Assembly: GCF_042854845.1 (NCBI RefSeq) | Contig: NZ_AP031498.1 | Span: 4,216,001 to 4,280,000, forward strand | Direction of reading: 5' to 3' | DNA length: 64,000 nucleotides | Source of the DNA: Maricurvus nonylphenolicus | GTDB taxonomy: Bacteria > Pseudomonadota > Gammaproteobacteria > Pseudomonadales > Cellvibrionaceae | Shown: positions 17,761 to 25,208 of the stretch, piece by piece | Layout of the letters: every line of letters begins with the position of its first letter | How positions within the stretch are numbered: position 1 is the stretch's first letter | Notes under the pieces: generated by a model | The model's input: only the letters and a program-made list of their open reading frames with translations | Databases searched by the model: none | Told to the model about the DNA's origin: nothing | Position numbers and translations under genes: made by a program

Positions 17761-17857
17761 ATTGAATGAGCGTCTTATGGTTTGGACAAGAAACGTGGTA
17801 CGTTGATATCACAAAAACGTGACTATTTATAGAGAAGAATAAAGTGATGGCCCAAAG

Positions 17858-18072
17858 CTAAGCCCCTGCCAGATGCCTACCCCCATCCACTGACAAGGTT
17901 CGACCAGTGATATATCGGCTGTTGATCAAATAATCCAGAGCCACCACGGCTTCGGGAAATTCGGGGTCAATCGCCATTAAGGGTTTTTCAGCGCCTTGTC
18001 ACGATAAGCTTTATCGTCATCAGGATTAAAAGCTATCAACGCCGGTTAATATAATCAGTGAGTTCATTGTTT
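17858..18072 (-). pseudogene. folM: folM (dihydromonapterin reductase) remnant
   Basis: Directly after folE, the - strand starts MNSLIILTGVD, like the N terminus of FolM-type SDR proteins. It then jumps to the C-terminal part FNPDDDKAYRDKALKNP and, after a frameshift, MAIDPEFPEAVVALDYLI and YITGRTLSVDGGRHLAGA, with a stop at 17858. About 170-180 residues in the middle, including the catalytic Tyr-Lys, are gone. In Pseudomonas folX, folE and folM lie together and make tetrahydromonapterin. The loss suggests the pathway is incomplete here unless another reductase serves. Confidence 0.8.
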
Positions 18073-18075
18073 TAC

Positions 18076-18822
18076 TCAGTTAAGAAATTCTGCGCGGGTG
18101 TGCGGGTTACGCTTGAAAGCACCGCCCAGCGCCGTCGTTTCGGTTTCAGAATTGACATCCATCACGCCGCGAGACTTCACACAGTAATGGGAGGCCGTGA
18201 TAGTGATGGCAACATTTTCAGTGCCAAGCAGGGTTTGCAGGGCGATAAGCACCTGTTGCGTCAATCTTTCCTGAACCTGCGGCCGCTGGGCAAAGAAACG
18301 TACAATGCGATTTATTTTAGACAGGCCAATAATCTTGCCTGCCGGAATATATGCAACTTTCGCCATCCCGTCGATGGTGACAAAATGATGTTCACAGGTA
18401 CTGGTGACACTAATATCTCTCACCTTAACCATTTCCTCAACGCCCATCTTGTTGTCTATAACCGTTAACTTCGGAAAGTTCCGATAATCCAGGCCAGAGA
18501 AAATCTCTTTAACATACATTTTTGCAATACGATGGGGTGTTTCACACAGGCTGTCATCCGTAAGGTCCAGGCCCAGTGTTGCCACTACCTCGGACATAAG
18601 CCCCTTAATGCGTTCGTATTTTTCCTGCTCCGTCAGCCCGGTATCGACCAGAGGCGTTTCCAGGCCCAACTCAATCAGCCGGTTTCTGACAGCCAGTGCT
18701 TCGCAGGGCAAACCAGCGGTGGTGTCTGCCGGGGAGAAGGTTTCTAAAGTCGTGTCTGCTGCTGAAGAGGAAAGACTGACAGCTTCTGCGATAGACTGCT
18801 CAGAGGTTTGTGTTGTGTTCAT
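18076..18822 (-). CDS. folE: GTP cyclohydrolase I (FolE)
   Basis: 248 residues from an ATG with AGAGG six bases upstream. The C-terminal 190 residues are a full FolE: zinc ligands in TCEHHFVTIDG (Cys and His) and SHYCVKSRGVMD (Cys), plus KIIGLSKINRIVRFFAQRPQ. It opens GTP to dihydroneopterin triphosphate. The first 55 residues are a Ser/Thr/Ala-rich extension that the usual family members lack. It follows folX by 63 bases and precedes the ruined folM, the conserved monapterin gene order. Confidence 0.95.
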   Translation of the reverse strand: MNTTQTSEQSIAEAVSLSSSAADTTLETFSPADTTAGLPCEALAVRNRLIELGLETPLVDTGLTEQEKYERIKGLMSEVVATLGLDLTDDSLCETPHRIAKMYVKEIFSGLDYRNFPKLTVIDNKMGVEEMVKVRDISVTSTCEHHFVTIDGMAKVAYIPAGKIIGLSKINRIVRFFAQRPQVQERLTQQVLIALQTLLGTENVAITITASHYCVKSRGVMDVNSETETTALGGAFKRNPHTRAEFLN

Positions 18823-18885
18823 GGGCGCCTCTTTATCTCTGTAATGTATGTCTGTGAATAGCAACGATGGTTACACGCCATTGAT

Positions 18886-19251
18886 TCACTCTTTATGTAG
18901 ATCCATGGTAAGCGATACTGAATCAGCAAAACGCAAGGCATGGGGTTTATCAATCGTGACCGATGCATAACTTACCGAGCTGTGTTCTGAACTGATATCA
19001 AGCACATCCGAGACCAGCTTCTCCAGTAGCATAAAACGCCCCTCTTCCACTTGCTGGATAATGCGCTTGGTAACGGTTTTGTAATTAACGGCATCCTTTA
19101 CCTGGTCACTGAGCGCCGCTTTATCTGCCGGGTAGTGAATAACAACATTGATCACTACATCCTGCTGTTTTTGTCGCTCTTCATCGTTAAAACCAATATA
19201 GGTTCTGAGCCTCAGGTTAGTGATTTTTATTTTCGCTTCGCGAACGGACAT
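18886..19251 (-). CDS. folX: Dihydroneopterin triphosphate 2'-epimerase (FolX)
   Basis: 121 residues, start chosen at ATG 19251 with GGAG upstream; the frame is open further upstream but lacks homology. The protein has the FolB/FolX tunnel fold: KIKITNLRLRTYIGFNDEER at the start, NYKTVTKRIIQQVEEGRFML and the C-terminal VTIDKPHALRFADSV. The RLRTYIGFNDEE start and pairing with folE favour FolX over FolB. It epimerises dihydroneopterin triphosphate for tetrahydromonapterin synthesis. Confidence 0.88.
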   Translation of the reverse strand: MSVREAKIKITNLRLRTYIGFNDEERQKQQDVVINVVIHYPADKAALSDQVKDAVNYKTVTKRIIQQVEEGRFMLLEKLVSDVLDISSEHSSVSYASVTIDKPHALRFADSVSLTMDLHKE

Positions 19252-19264
19252 GCTTACTCCATGA

Positions 19265-19663
19265 TTAGGGTTTATACGAGCTTGAAAGGAAGCGCTTGTA
19301 GACCACCAGCCAGAGACGATAGGCAAGTTCTGCCAGTGGTTTAACAGGCCTTGATGACAATAGGCGAGTGAATCGGTGCAGGGGCGTGTATTGCCAGGCA
19401 GCTAGATTTGCATCGAGACCAGTTAACCACTGACCGTCAGCCGTCCGCAAATGGAGCCTGTCGAGTAGATCCCGCTTGTCTGGAATACCACTAAAATCAT
19501 CGATTGCATGAATATCATTCAAACGCAGCTCATCACTGGCAAGCCGCCGCAATTTGCATACCTCCGCCCGGCAAATGGGGCAGTTTCCGTCATAGAAGAG
19601 CTCTGCAGCAGTATCTTGTGCCTGTGTCGTGTCCACGCTGGGCCTAGTCCAATCCAAGTCCAA
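19265..19663 (-). CDS. DCC-family thiol-disulfide oxidoreductase-like protein (DUF393)
   Basis: About 132 residues with the family signature ELFYDGNCPICRAEV (YDGxCxxC) near residue 25 and the following DIHAIDDF block. Proteins of this family are predicted thioredoxin-like but few are studied. It ends 14 bases before folX, so it probably heads the folX-folE unit. The start is uncertain: TTG at 19663 has no clear ribosome site, and GTG at 19636 is an alternative that keeps the domain. Confidence 0.82.
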   Translation of the reverse strand: MDLDWTRPSVDTTQAQDTAAELFYDGNCPICRAEVCKLRRLASDELRLNDIHAIDDFSGIPDKRDLLDRLHLRTADGQWLTGLDANLAAWQYTPLHRFTRLLSSRPVKPLAELAYRLWLVVYKRFLSSSYKP

Positions 19664-19801
19664 TAAGGGGTTAGAGGCTTATACGGCTTAAAAGGTGAGT
19701 TGGATCAGCTGGGATCATGTGACCGATCAGACACGTCACAAACGTGCTTGAACTGGCTATCATTAGGGACATGCCCCAAGTTATATTGCCATAGGTGAAA
19801 T

Positions 19802-20509
19802 ATGAAAATACTGATAGTCGGCGGATCTGGAGGAATAGGCCTGGCGATTGTAAGGACATTTTTACAGCACTATTCTGACGCTGACATCATTGCCACCTAT
19901 CACAATCATCTACCAGGTGTAGAAAATCCGAGACTTCGCTGGGTGCAGCTGGATATAACCGATGAACAACAAATAAAAGCGCTTGCCGCCGAACTTGGCT
20001 CTATCACTATTCTGATTAATGCAGTTGGCATGCTACATAGCAATAACCACAAACCGGAAAAGAGCATTAAGCAGTTTGATGCTGACTTCTACAACCAGAA
20101 TATAGCCCTGAATACACTGCCGAGTATCTTATTAGCTAAACATTTTATGTCTTCACTGCGCGCCGCAGAGCAGACGTACTTTATTGCACTTTCTGCCAGA
20201 ATAGGAAGCATCACAGATAATGCCTCAGGCGGCTGGATAAGCTACCGTTCGTCAAAAGCTGCCCTAAATATGGCGATAAAGACGATCAGTATCGAATGGA
20301 AGCAAAAGGTACCGACATGCTGTGTTTTGTTATTTCATCCAGGCACCACGGATACAGGGCTATCGAAACCTTTTCAGAGAAATCTGCCTGAAAGCCAACT
20401 TCATTCAGCTGAATTCACAGCGGCTGCCCTGTTGAATATCATTAACCATTCAAGCAGCGATGATTCAGGGAAGTTTGTTAGTTATGACGGTTCTGAAATT
20501 GAGTGGTGA
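19802..20509 (+). CDS. Short-chain dehydrogenase, C-factor type
   Basis: 235-residue SDR. The NAD(P)-binding motif is ILIVGGSGGIGLAIV, the LINAVGML motif is present, and the catalytic residues are in SARIGS and YRSSKAALN. It resembles CsgA/C-factor proteins of gammaproteobacteria. The ribosome site AGGTGAAAT precedes ATG. It is divergent from the DCC-folX-folE unit. It could in theory replace the lost FolM reductase, but its type is different and nothing in the sequence shows this. Confidence 0.88.
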   Translation: MKILIVGGSGGIGLAIVRTFLQHYSDADIIATYHNHLPGVENPRLRWVQLDITDEQQIKALAAELGSITILINAVGMLHSNNHKPEKSIKQFDADFYNQNIALNTLPSILLAKHFMSSLRAAEQTYFIALSARIGSITDNASGGWISYRSSKAALNMAIKTISIEWKQKVPTCCVLLFHPGTTDTGLSKPFQRNLPESQLHSAEFTAAALLNIINHSSSDDSGKFVSYDGSEIEW

Positions 20510-20520
20510 TATTAGGATTC

Positions 20521-21414
20521 TTAATTGACTTTACCACCAGGAACCTTCATCCCTCTTCTAGGTGTAAAAGTCCCTCCCTTCCCGTCAGCAAATACAAAGG
20601 GAACAGACCGGGTTTTGAAGTCATCATTTCTTCTAATCACAAAGTGAAGGTGAGGCCCTGTGGAATACCCCGAAGAACCAGACCGAGCGAGTTTATCGCC
20701 TTCTTTGACTTTATCACCCACTTTGACCAAAGCGGTACCCTGCAGGATATGAGCATACACAGCGTAGGTACCATCCTCATGAAGCACCATTACTAAATTA
20801 GCCTTATCAAGAAAGAACTGATCTCTACCGCCCATATGATAGTCATCCTTCACCCAGATGACCGTACCTCCCCTTGCCGCACCAATATAGGTACCAACTT
20901 GCATCGCAATATCAACAGCATAGATACTCGGCGGTTGAGAATGGGAAAACCTGCCATTGAATGATTGCGTGATTCGATATTTTTGACCGGACACAACCGG
21001 AACGAGATAACGATAACTGTCTGTAGTCTTATTGGGATCTCCCAGAACCCAACGGTATCGATACTCAGGAATCTTTCCAGAACTCTTGTGTAATACAACC
21101 GAAGTGAGTGCCGGTATAACTTGTTTATGTCGTGGGCTGCCGAAGAGGGTAGATTCAATCTCTAATTCAATAGGCGCGTGGAGGGGATTATTTACAACCA
21201 ACGTATTATACCCCTGCTCTTGTCCCGTAAACATTTTGGGGCGATCGACCTTCTTCTTAGCAGACTTGTACTTAACCGATTCCGACTCTATTTTCGAGCT
21301 TGGTTTCTTATCACTAAAAACCCACTTACCTGATGAGTCCTTGTACTTGTAGATAGCGGCGGAGAGATTTTCAGCTCCGAATATCAATAAAGCGACAAAA
21401 AGCAAACGAAACAT
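20521..21414 (-). CDS. M23-family (LytM) peptidase with DUF4124 N terminus
   Basis: 297 residues from an ATG with AAGG upstream. Signal peptide LFVALLIFGAENLSA, then a DUF4124 domain (YKYKDSSGKWVFSDKKPS), a linker domain, and a C-terminal LytM/M23 domain (YAVDIAMQVGTYIGAARGG, ILQGTALVKVGDKVKEGDKL, GPHLHFVIRR). The H-x-H of GPHLHF is one half of the zinc site; the first His usually seen as HxGxD appears as a changed YAVDIAM, so hydrolytic activity is doubtful. It may act on or bind peptidoglycan in the periplasm. Confidence 0.85.
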   Translation of the reverse strand: MFRLLFVALLIFGAENLSAAIYKYKDSSGKWVFSDKKPSSKIESESVKYKSAKKKVDRPKMFTGQEQGYNTLVVNNPLHAPIELEIESTLFGSPRHKQVIPALTSVVLHKSSGKIPEYRYRWVLGDPNKTTDSYRYLVPVVSGQKYRITQSFNGRFSHSQPPSIYAVDIAMQVGTYIGAARGGTVIWVKDDYHMGGRDQFFLDKANLVMVLHEDGTYAVYAHILQGTALVKVGDKVKEGDKLARSGSSGYSTGPHLHFVIRRNDDFKTRSVPFVFADGKGGTFTPRRGMKVPGGKVN

Positions 21415-21508
21415 TACAAACCTTGATCCTAAGAATTTCAGGTAAAATATCAAGAGCGCCAACTAGCAAAGGAAAAACCTTATCTGGCTATCTCTACAAA
21501 GCGCCCAA

Positions 21509-21781
21509 TCAATCTTTCTCGATAATTGTGGTTAGATTAATAGGTGATTGAACCAGCTTTCGCTTGCCATTAATTGTTGGGTAGAAGATGTAATAGCCTT
21601 TATCTGGCTGCGAGGTGATTTTTCCATTGTTTACGTGGAATGGCTTTTCAAAACCCTGGACGTGAACCTCATAGTCTCCTCCCAGCATGGTATCCATTGT
21701 GCGACTGCTTCTGTTGATAAAATCGCAGCCAGCGATAAGTAAGACAGTCACACTCAGTACTATTAATTTAATGTTTTTCAT
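21509..21781 (-). CDS. Small predicted lipoprotein
   Basis: 90 residues with a lipoprotein signal (VLLIAGC, lipidated Cys at residue 19) and a short domain of about 70 residues without a family I recognise. The ribosome site is GGGAGT. It lies after the M23 gene in the low-GC stretch, on the same strand as the cassette-like genes that follow. Confidence 0.65.
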   Translation of the reverse strand: MKNIKLIVLSVTVLLIAGCDFINRSSRTMDTMLGGDYEVHVQGFEKPFHVNNGKITSQPDKGYYIFYPTINGKRKLVQSPINLTTIIEKD

Positions 21782-21845
21782 ACTCCCAATACCTCTTTAA
21801 AATTTTCAACAACTTTTGACTTATGATGATATCAACTTGATAGCC

Positions 21846-21858
21846 GGGGTCAGACCCC
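21846..21858. repeat. GGGGTCAGACCCC palindrome
   Basis: A perfect odd palindrome followed by a GC-rich hairpin (CGGCGCAGC / GCTGCGTCCGG, about 21872-21896). Same core as the repeats at 10021-10047 and 33686-33712. It sits between the lipoprotein and transglycosylase genes. Confidence 0.55.
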
Positions 21859-21922
21859 ATAAATTTATAACCGGCGCAGCTTTGCTGCGTCCGGCATTGA
21901 AGGCGCAAAGTTGATTGACATA

Positions 21923-23281
21923 TTAAGAATTTACACCCTCAGAAAATTTAAGTAATTCAGTTTGAGTTGCTGTAATTTTTCCGCTTGCAACAGCCTCAGT
22001 ATATATATCAACAAGTCTCTGAATGTCGTCAGCGCTCAGCAGTCCGGCTTCTTTAGCAGACCGAACTGTTTCGACTATTTTATTAACAAGCAATTTAGAT
22101 CGAATATTGCTAACTCTTTCTATAAGGAAAAAGGCTTGTGCGTTAGTTGGGTTTCTTTCAACCTTATCCCAAAAATACTCCATAGCTTCGAGAACACCAA
22201 ACCTTCGACGCTCAAAACGGACAGAGGAAATATACATATCGAGGATTAAGTCCTTGCTAAAAACCCTTGTAAGCCAAGGCGCTAGCGCTAATTCAATAAA
22301 CTTTCGTCGTTTTGTCCGGCTTAGATTTGTTATGAATAGAGTTCGAATAAGTTGCTGTGCTATGGTCGACCCTCCGGATCTTGGCTTTATCTTCACCACT
22401 CCCAGCATGCTTCTCACAAGAGACTTATAGCTAATTCCAGAGTGGATATAAAAATCTTTGTCCTCGATAAAAACAAGAAATTTCCTAATGTTATTCGTAG
22501 AAACTTTAAGCCTATCAGTTTCGTGTACTGCTAGTTTTGCACGATAAATAATGTACTCAGTATTCTCAGTTAAGGGTAATCCGATAGCTCTAGATATAAA
22601 CTTATAAAATATGAGGCGAGATGTTTCATGAGTATCAAGTAATGATGATCTATAGATCATCATTGCAGGGATGAACCATAACAACCCCATTAAAAAAACA
22701 AAAATAGAGTTATATTCTGATGGAAATATTCCTTGATTTTGCTTTATAAAATAGGCACTCAAAAAAAGTACTACTGAACTAGAAATGATTGAGATAATCC
22801 AAAAAGGGTATGCTGCATATGTTAGCCACCCAGTGAATAGCTTTAAGGCTAGAGGCTGGTCTGCTCCTTCGACCCTCCAGCTTGGTAAAAGAAGCTGAAT
22901 ATTCCCGTAGCTTAGCCCTAGCATTCGTCTCAAAATAATTACTTTTCTTCCTGCAAATATTATTGCCCGTTGTCGGTCCGAAAAATACTTCAAACTAATA
23001 AATGAAAATCCAATTATTATAGACAGCAGGATTAATGAAATAATAAATGGTGGAATAATACCGCTAAAAATAGTCATTAGCTGGCCTGATGATCCAACTA
23101 ACAAAGATCCTAAAGCAGCAGACGAAACAAGCGTTACATTTGATGCGTTCAGGAAAACCCTTTCTTCAGACTCTAGGTTTTTAGCTGCAACTTTATACTC
23201 TTCCAAAGCGATATCGCGGTTATCAAAATGGTAAGTGGGAAAGTGCTGTCGCCATCCCTTTTTATAGTCTTCTTCAATCAA
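21923..23281 (-). CDS. Multi-pass membrane protein with GT51 transglycosylase domain
   Basis: 452 residues. The N-terminal 230 residues contain four predicted membrane spans (near 45-65, 75-97, 150-175 and 190-210). From about 265 comes a GT51 peptidoglycan glycosyltransferase-like domain with the catalytic EDKDFYIHSG and the SGGSTIAQQLIRTLF motif. The later motif normally NxxYLGxGxYG is degenerate (ISSVRFERRRFG). There is no transpeptidase domain. The first pair of spans is reminiscent of SLATT-type effectors. It lies in a low-GC accessory stretch beside a PIN-like gene. A role in cell-wall synthesis or in defence are both open. Confidence 0.7.
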   Translation of the reverse strand: MIEEDYKKGWRQHFPTYHFDNRDIALEEYKVAAKNLESEERVFLNASNVTLVSSAALGSLLVGSSGQLMTIFSGIIPPFIISLILLSIIIGFSFISLKYFSDRQRAIIFAGRKVIILRRMLGLSYGNIQLLLPSWRVEGADQPLALKLFTGWLTYAAYPFWIISIISSSVVLFLSAYFIKQNQGIFPSEYNSIFVFLMGLLWFIPAMMIYRSSLLDTHETSRLIFYKFISRAIGLPLTENTEYIIYRAKLAVHETDRLKVSTNNIRKFLVFIEDKDFYIHSGISYKSLVRSMLGVVKIKPRSGGSTIAQQLIRTLFITNLSRTKRRKFIELALAPWLTRVFSKDLILDMYISSVRFERRRFGVLEAMEYFWDKVERNPTNAQAFFLIERVSNIRSKLLVNKIVETVRSAKEAGLLSADDIQRLVDIYTEAVASGKITATQTELLKFSEGVNS

Positions 23282-23377
23282 TGTGCGACTTCCATTCTAT
23301 TGCTTGACGCTGCGATAAGGGGGGCGCGGGTTTTACGCACCCCATGGAGACTGCGCTTTTTTGGCAGCCGGAATGTA

Positions 23378-23713
23378 CTAAGTGATAACCATGCTAGATT
23401 TAAATTCGCCCCTATGGGACTCCTTTTTAAAGGGCGTTTCAGACATAATCTGAACCCTATTAAAGTAAGGGGTTTCAGAAAGGGCGTATTGAAGATCTTT
23501 GAAGTGGCCATCATCCGAAAAAAGAAAATCTGTGTAATTAAGGTACATTGCATGAAGGCTATCGTTATAAACACCCCTTGAAAATTTCACCAGAGATTGG
23601 CTATAAGCCATTTTGGCTAAGGTAGATAGAGGGCCTTTATAGATTAATGGCTCCCAATTGCTTAGCGCATAATTAATTCTACATTTTGTTTTATCAAGGC
23701 CTATTTTTTCCAC
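23378..23713 (-). CDS. C-terminal part of a split PIN-like protein
   Basis: 111 residues beginning with a GTG that overlaps the previous frame. It includes NYTDFLFSDDGHFKDLQYAL, resembling the last acidic block of PIN-type nucleases. The reading frame is -1 relative to the gene upstream, and the two join smoothly at an A6 run (23705-23711). I read this as the second half of one gene interrupted by an indel or by frameshifting. As a stand-alone protein it would lack the first PIN acids. Confidence 0.5.
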   Translation of the reverse strand: MEKIGLDKTKCRINYALSNWEPLIYKGPLSTLAKMAYSQSLVKFSRGVYNDSLHAMYLNYTDFLFSDDGHFKDLQYALSETPYFNRVQIMSETPFKKESHRGEFKSSMVIT

Positions 23714-24342
23714 AAACTATTAGTTGTATCTTGATCTGGCCCGACATGACAACAAATTAACAAAATAAGATAGACAATCGATAATTTAAATATAGTTCTT
23801 AGCTCTTGCGTATACGGAGGGTCGTTTTTAATAAACTCTAAACTATTGAGCCACGTTTCTAAAGAATAATTAAACGAATCATCCTCTGATGTTGGAATAA
23901 CTATATTGTCCTCTCCATTAATAACTTGATGAATCATCTTTGTGAAAGACTTTAAATATTTATTCCTACCTTTCAGTTGCTCAATGTCTACATTTATATA
24001 TTTGTGATTCGTGATTGTGTCACGCCAAATATTAGCCAACAAACTTTGCGAGGAAAGTCTTACCCTTTTCTCTTCGGATGGAAAGCCTTGATTTATATAG
24101 TGAATAATTGTCTCTTCTGGAGAAGCCAGTAGCTCACTACTAAATAAACATTGTGCGAACTCTACAATCTCCCTTCGTCTTTCGGGGTCTGATGTTTGTA
24201 GTATTTCAAGCAGAGTTACTGGGGATATGCACCAACCTCTTCCTTTCAAAAGCTGTAATTCCTTTGTTTCAACAGCATCATGTGCAGTCATGATGTTCAT
24301 AAGATAATTAACAGCAGATGTTTCGAAATACCATATTTGCAC
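23701..24342 (-). CDS. N-terminal part of a split PIN-like protein
   Basis: About 213 residues from GTG 24342 (AGGAAG upstream). It starts QIWYFETSAVNYLMN, the common beginning of PIN-domain RNases (first acid in FETS), followed by CISPVTLLEILQTSD. The frame is open further upstream but would translate the attC-like hairpin. It ends SLWKK-stop at an A-run, and the C-terminal PIN block continues in the -1 frame in the next feature. Low GC and isolation suggest an acquired cassette gene. Confidence 0.6.
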   Translation of the reverse strand: MQIWYFETSAVNYLMNIMTAHDAVETKELQLLKGRGWCISPVTLLEILQTSDPERRREIVEFAQCLFSSELLASPEETIIHYINQGFPSEEKRVRLSSQSLLANIWRDTITNHKYINVDIEQLKGRNKYLKSFTKMIHQVINGEDNIVIPTSEDDSFNYSLETWLNSLEFIKNDPPYTQELRTIFKLSIVYLILLICCHVGPDQDTTNSLWKK

Positions 24343-24421
24343 AGCGCTTCCTTTTCTCTTAACGCCGCCAACAGCTGCGGCTTTGTAGTTGGTTGGTGTT
24401 GCGCTAGCGTAGCGTTTAAGC

Positions 24422-24470
24422 GCATAAGCCAAGCAACGGAAATGCAGTCAGATGCTTGGCTTTGTTATGC
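24422..24470 (-). repeat. attC-like hairpin
   Basis: On the - strand the order is GCATAAC, AA, AGCCAAGCA, 17 bases, TGCTTGGCT, TATGC. This is the layout of an integron attC site: R'' core ending in AAC, inverted L boxes, and an R' core. The R' core lacks its G (CTTATGC), so it may be degenerate. It lies just after the stop of one small gene and before the PIN-like gene, where a cassette attC would be. Confidence 0.4.
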
Positions 24471-24477
24471 TAACCGA

Positions 24478-24675
24478 TTAATTAACAATTTCTTGGGTAT
24501 TGTATGTGATTAATTTATTGCCAGAGAATATAAACCTTTCTTTTGTTTCCGACCTTTCATATTTAACATGAGAGCTAACAATTACAGGAAATGATATTCC
24601 TTCGGATGTAATTCTAAACCCCGGAATCACAGAGTGTATTCTATGGGATTTATACGCTCCAAATTTAAAAGCCAC
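24478..24675 (-). CDS. Second half of a small interrupted protein
   Basis: 65 residues from GTG 24675, no family recognised. The frame is the same as the gene upstream: only a TAG at 24709-24711 and 11 codons (QKKEYAIGLRK) separate the two. The joined product would be 137 residues with an N-terminal membrane anchor. Either it restarts here or the gene is a pseudogene. Confidence 0.4.
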   Translation of the reverse strand: MAFKFGAYKSHRIHSVIPGFRITSEGISFPVIVSSHVKYERSETKERFIFSGNKLITYNTQEIVN

Positions 24676-24708
24676 CTTTCTTAGCCCAATGGCATATTCC
24701 TTTTTTTG

Positions 24709-24891
24709 CTAATCACTACCTTCAAATTTCTTTGCAGCATTAGCATATTTGAAGCTTTCCACTTCAGAATAGATTTCAATAACAGTTTTTCTTGCATTAT
24801 CTTCGTATCCAGAGCTGATTTTTGAATACATTAGATAAACCAAACACAAAGTAGCTGAAAAGGATATAAGAGCCCACTTTACTATCTTCAC
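24709..24891 (-). CDS. Small membrane-anchored protein, cut by an in-frame stop
   Basis: 60 residues from a GTG start. One N-terminal membrane span (ALISFSATLCLVYLMY) and a helical segment that resembles NTF2-like or pilin-like periplasmic proteins. It ends at TAG 24709 and the same frame continues to 24478. The start lies 14 bases after a GTTATGC core (24905-24911), the normal spacing of a cassette gene after its recombination point. Confidence 0.4.
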   Translation of the reverse strand: MKIVKWALISFSATLCLVYLMYSKISSGYEDNARKTVIEIYSEVESFKYANAAKKFEGSD

Positions 24892-25208
24892 TAGAATTCC
24901 TTATGCATAACAGCTTGTTCTATGTTCCAGTGACGTGTTTAATTACGTCACTATGACCGTATATCTACAAAAGCTAAATTTTAAACTAATCGAATTCATA
25001 CATATATTCAATTAGTTACCTGCTGGCGCTCACTAACCGACGTAATTAGTTACGTCAGTTTTCAGAAGCCAGAAAGAGAACCTCAAAACTACCCTTTCTA
25101 CTCCCCATGTAGCACGCCACTCCCGTGCCACAACCCAGAAACCAAAAAGCCCCCAATGCTTCCACATCGAGGGCTTATTTTGGCTAGCTGAGTAAGCTAC
25201 ATCAACAT
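24892..25208. other. Intergenic region with core site, ACGTCA palindromes and terminator
   Basis: There are 317 bases without a gene. They hold a GTTATGC core site (24905-24911, - strand), two small palindromes TGACGT...ACGTCA at 24931-24950 and GACGTAA...TTACGTC at 25039-25056, and the accA terminator at 25144-25176. The palindromes could be regulator sites for the small gene or remains of a junction. Confidence 0.45.
25144..25176 (-). terminator. Terminator after accA
   Basis: On the - strand a stem AAGCCC...GGGCTT with an 18-base loop is followed by TTTTTGG. It lies about 33 bases after the accA stop. Confidence 0.65.

Noticed and set aside
21872..21896. Hairpin as an attC site
   Set aside because: The loop is only three bases and no paired core sites are present, so it is better read as a simple hairpin.
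23278..23574. 98-codon frame on the - strand overlapping the PIN C-terminal part
   Set aside because: It overlaps a frame with better PIN-type motifs, has no ribosome site and no family resemblance.
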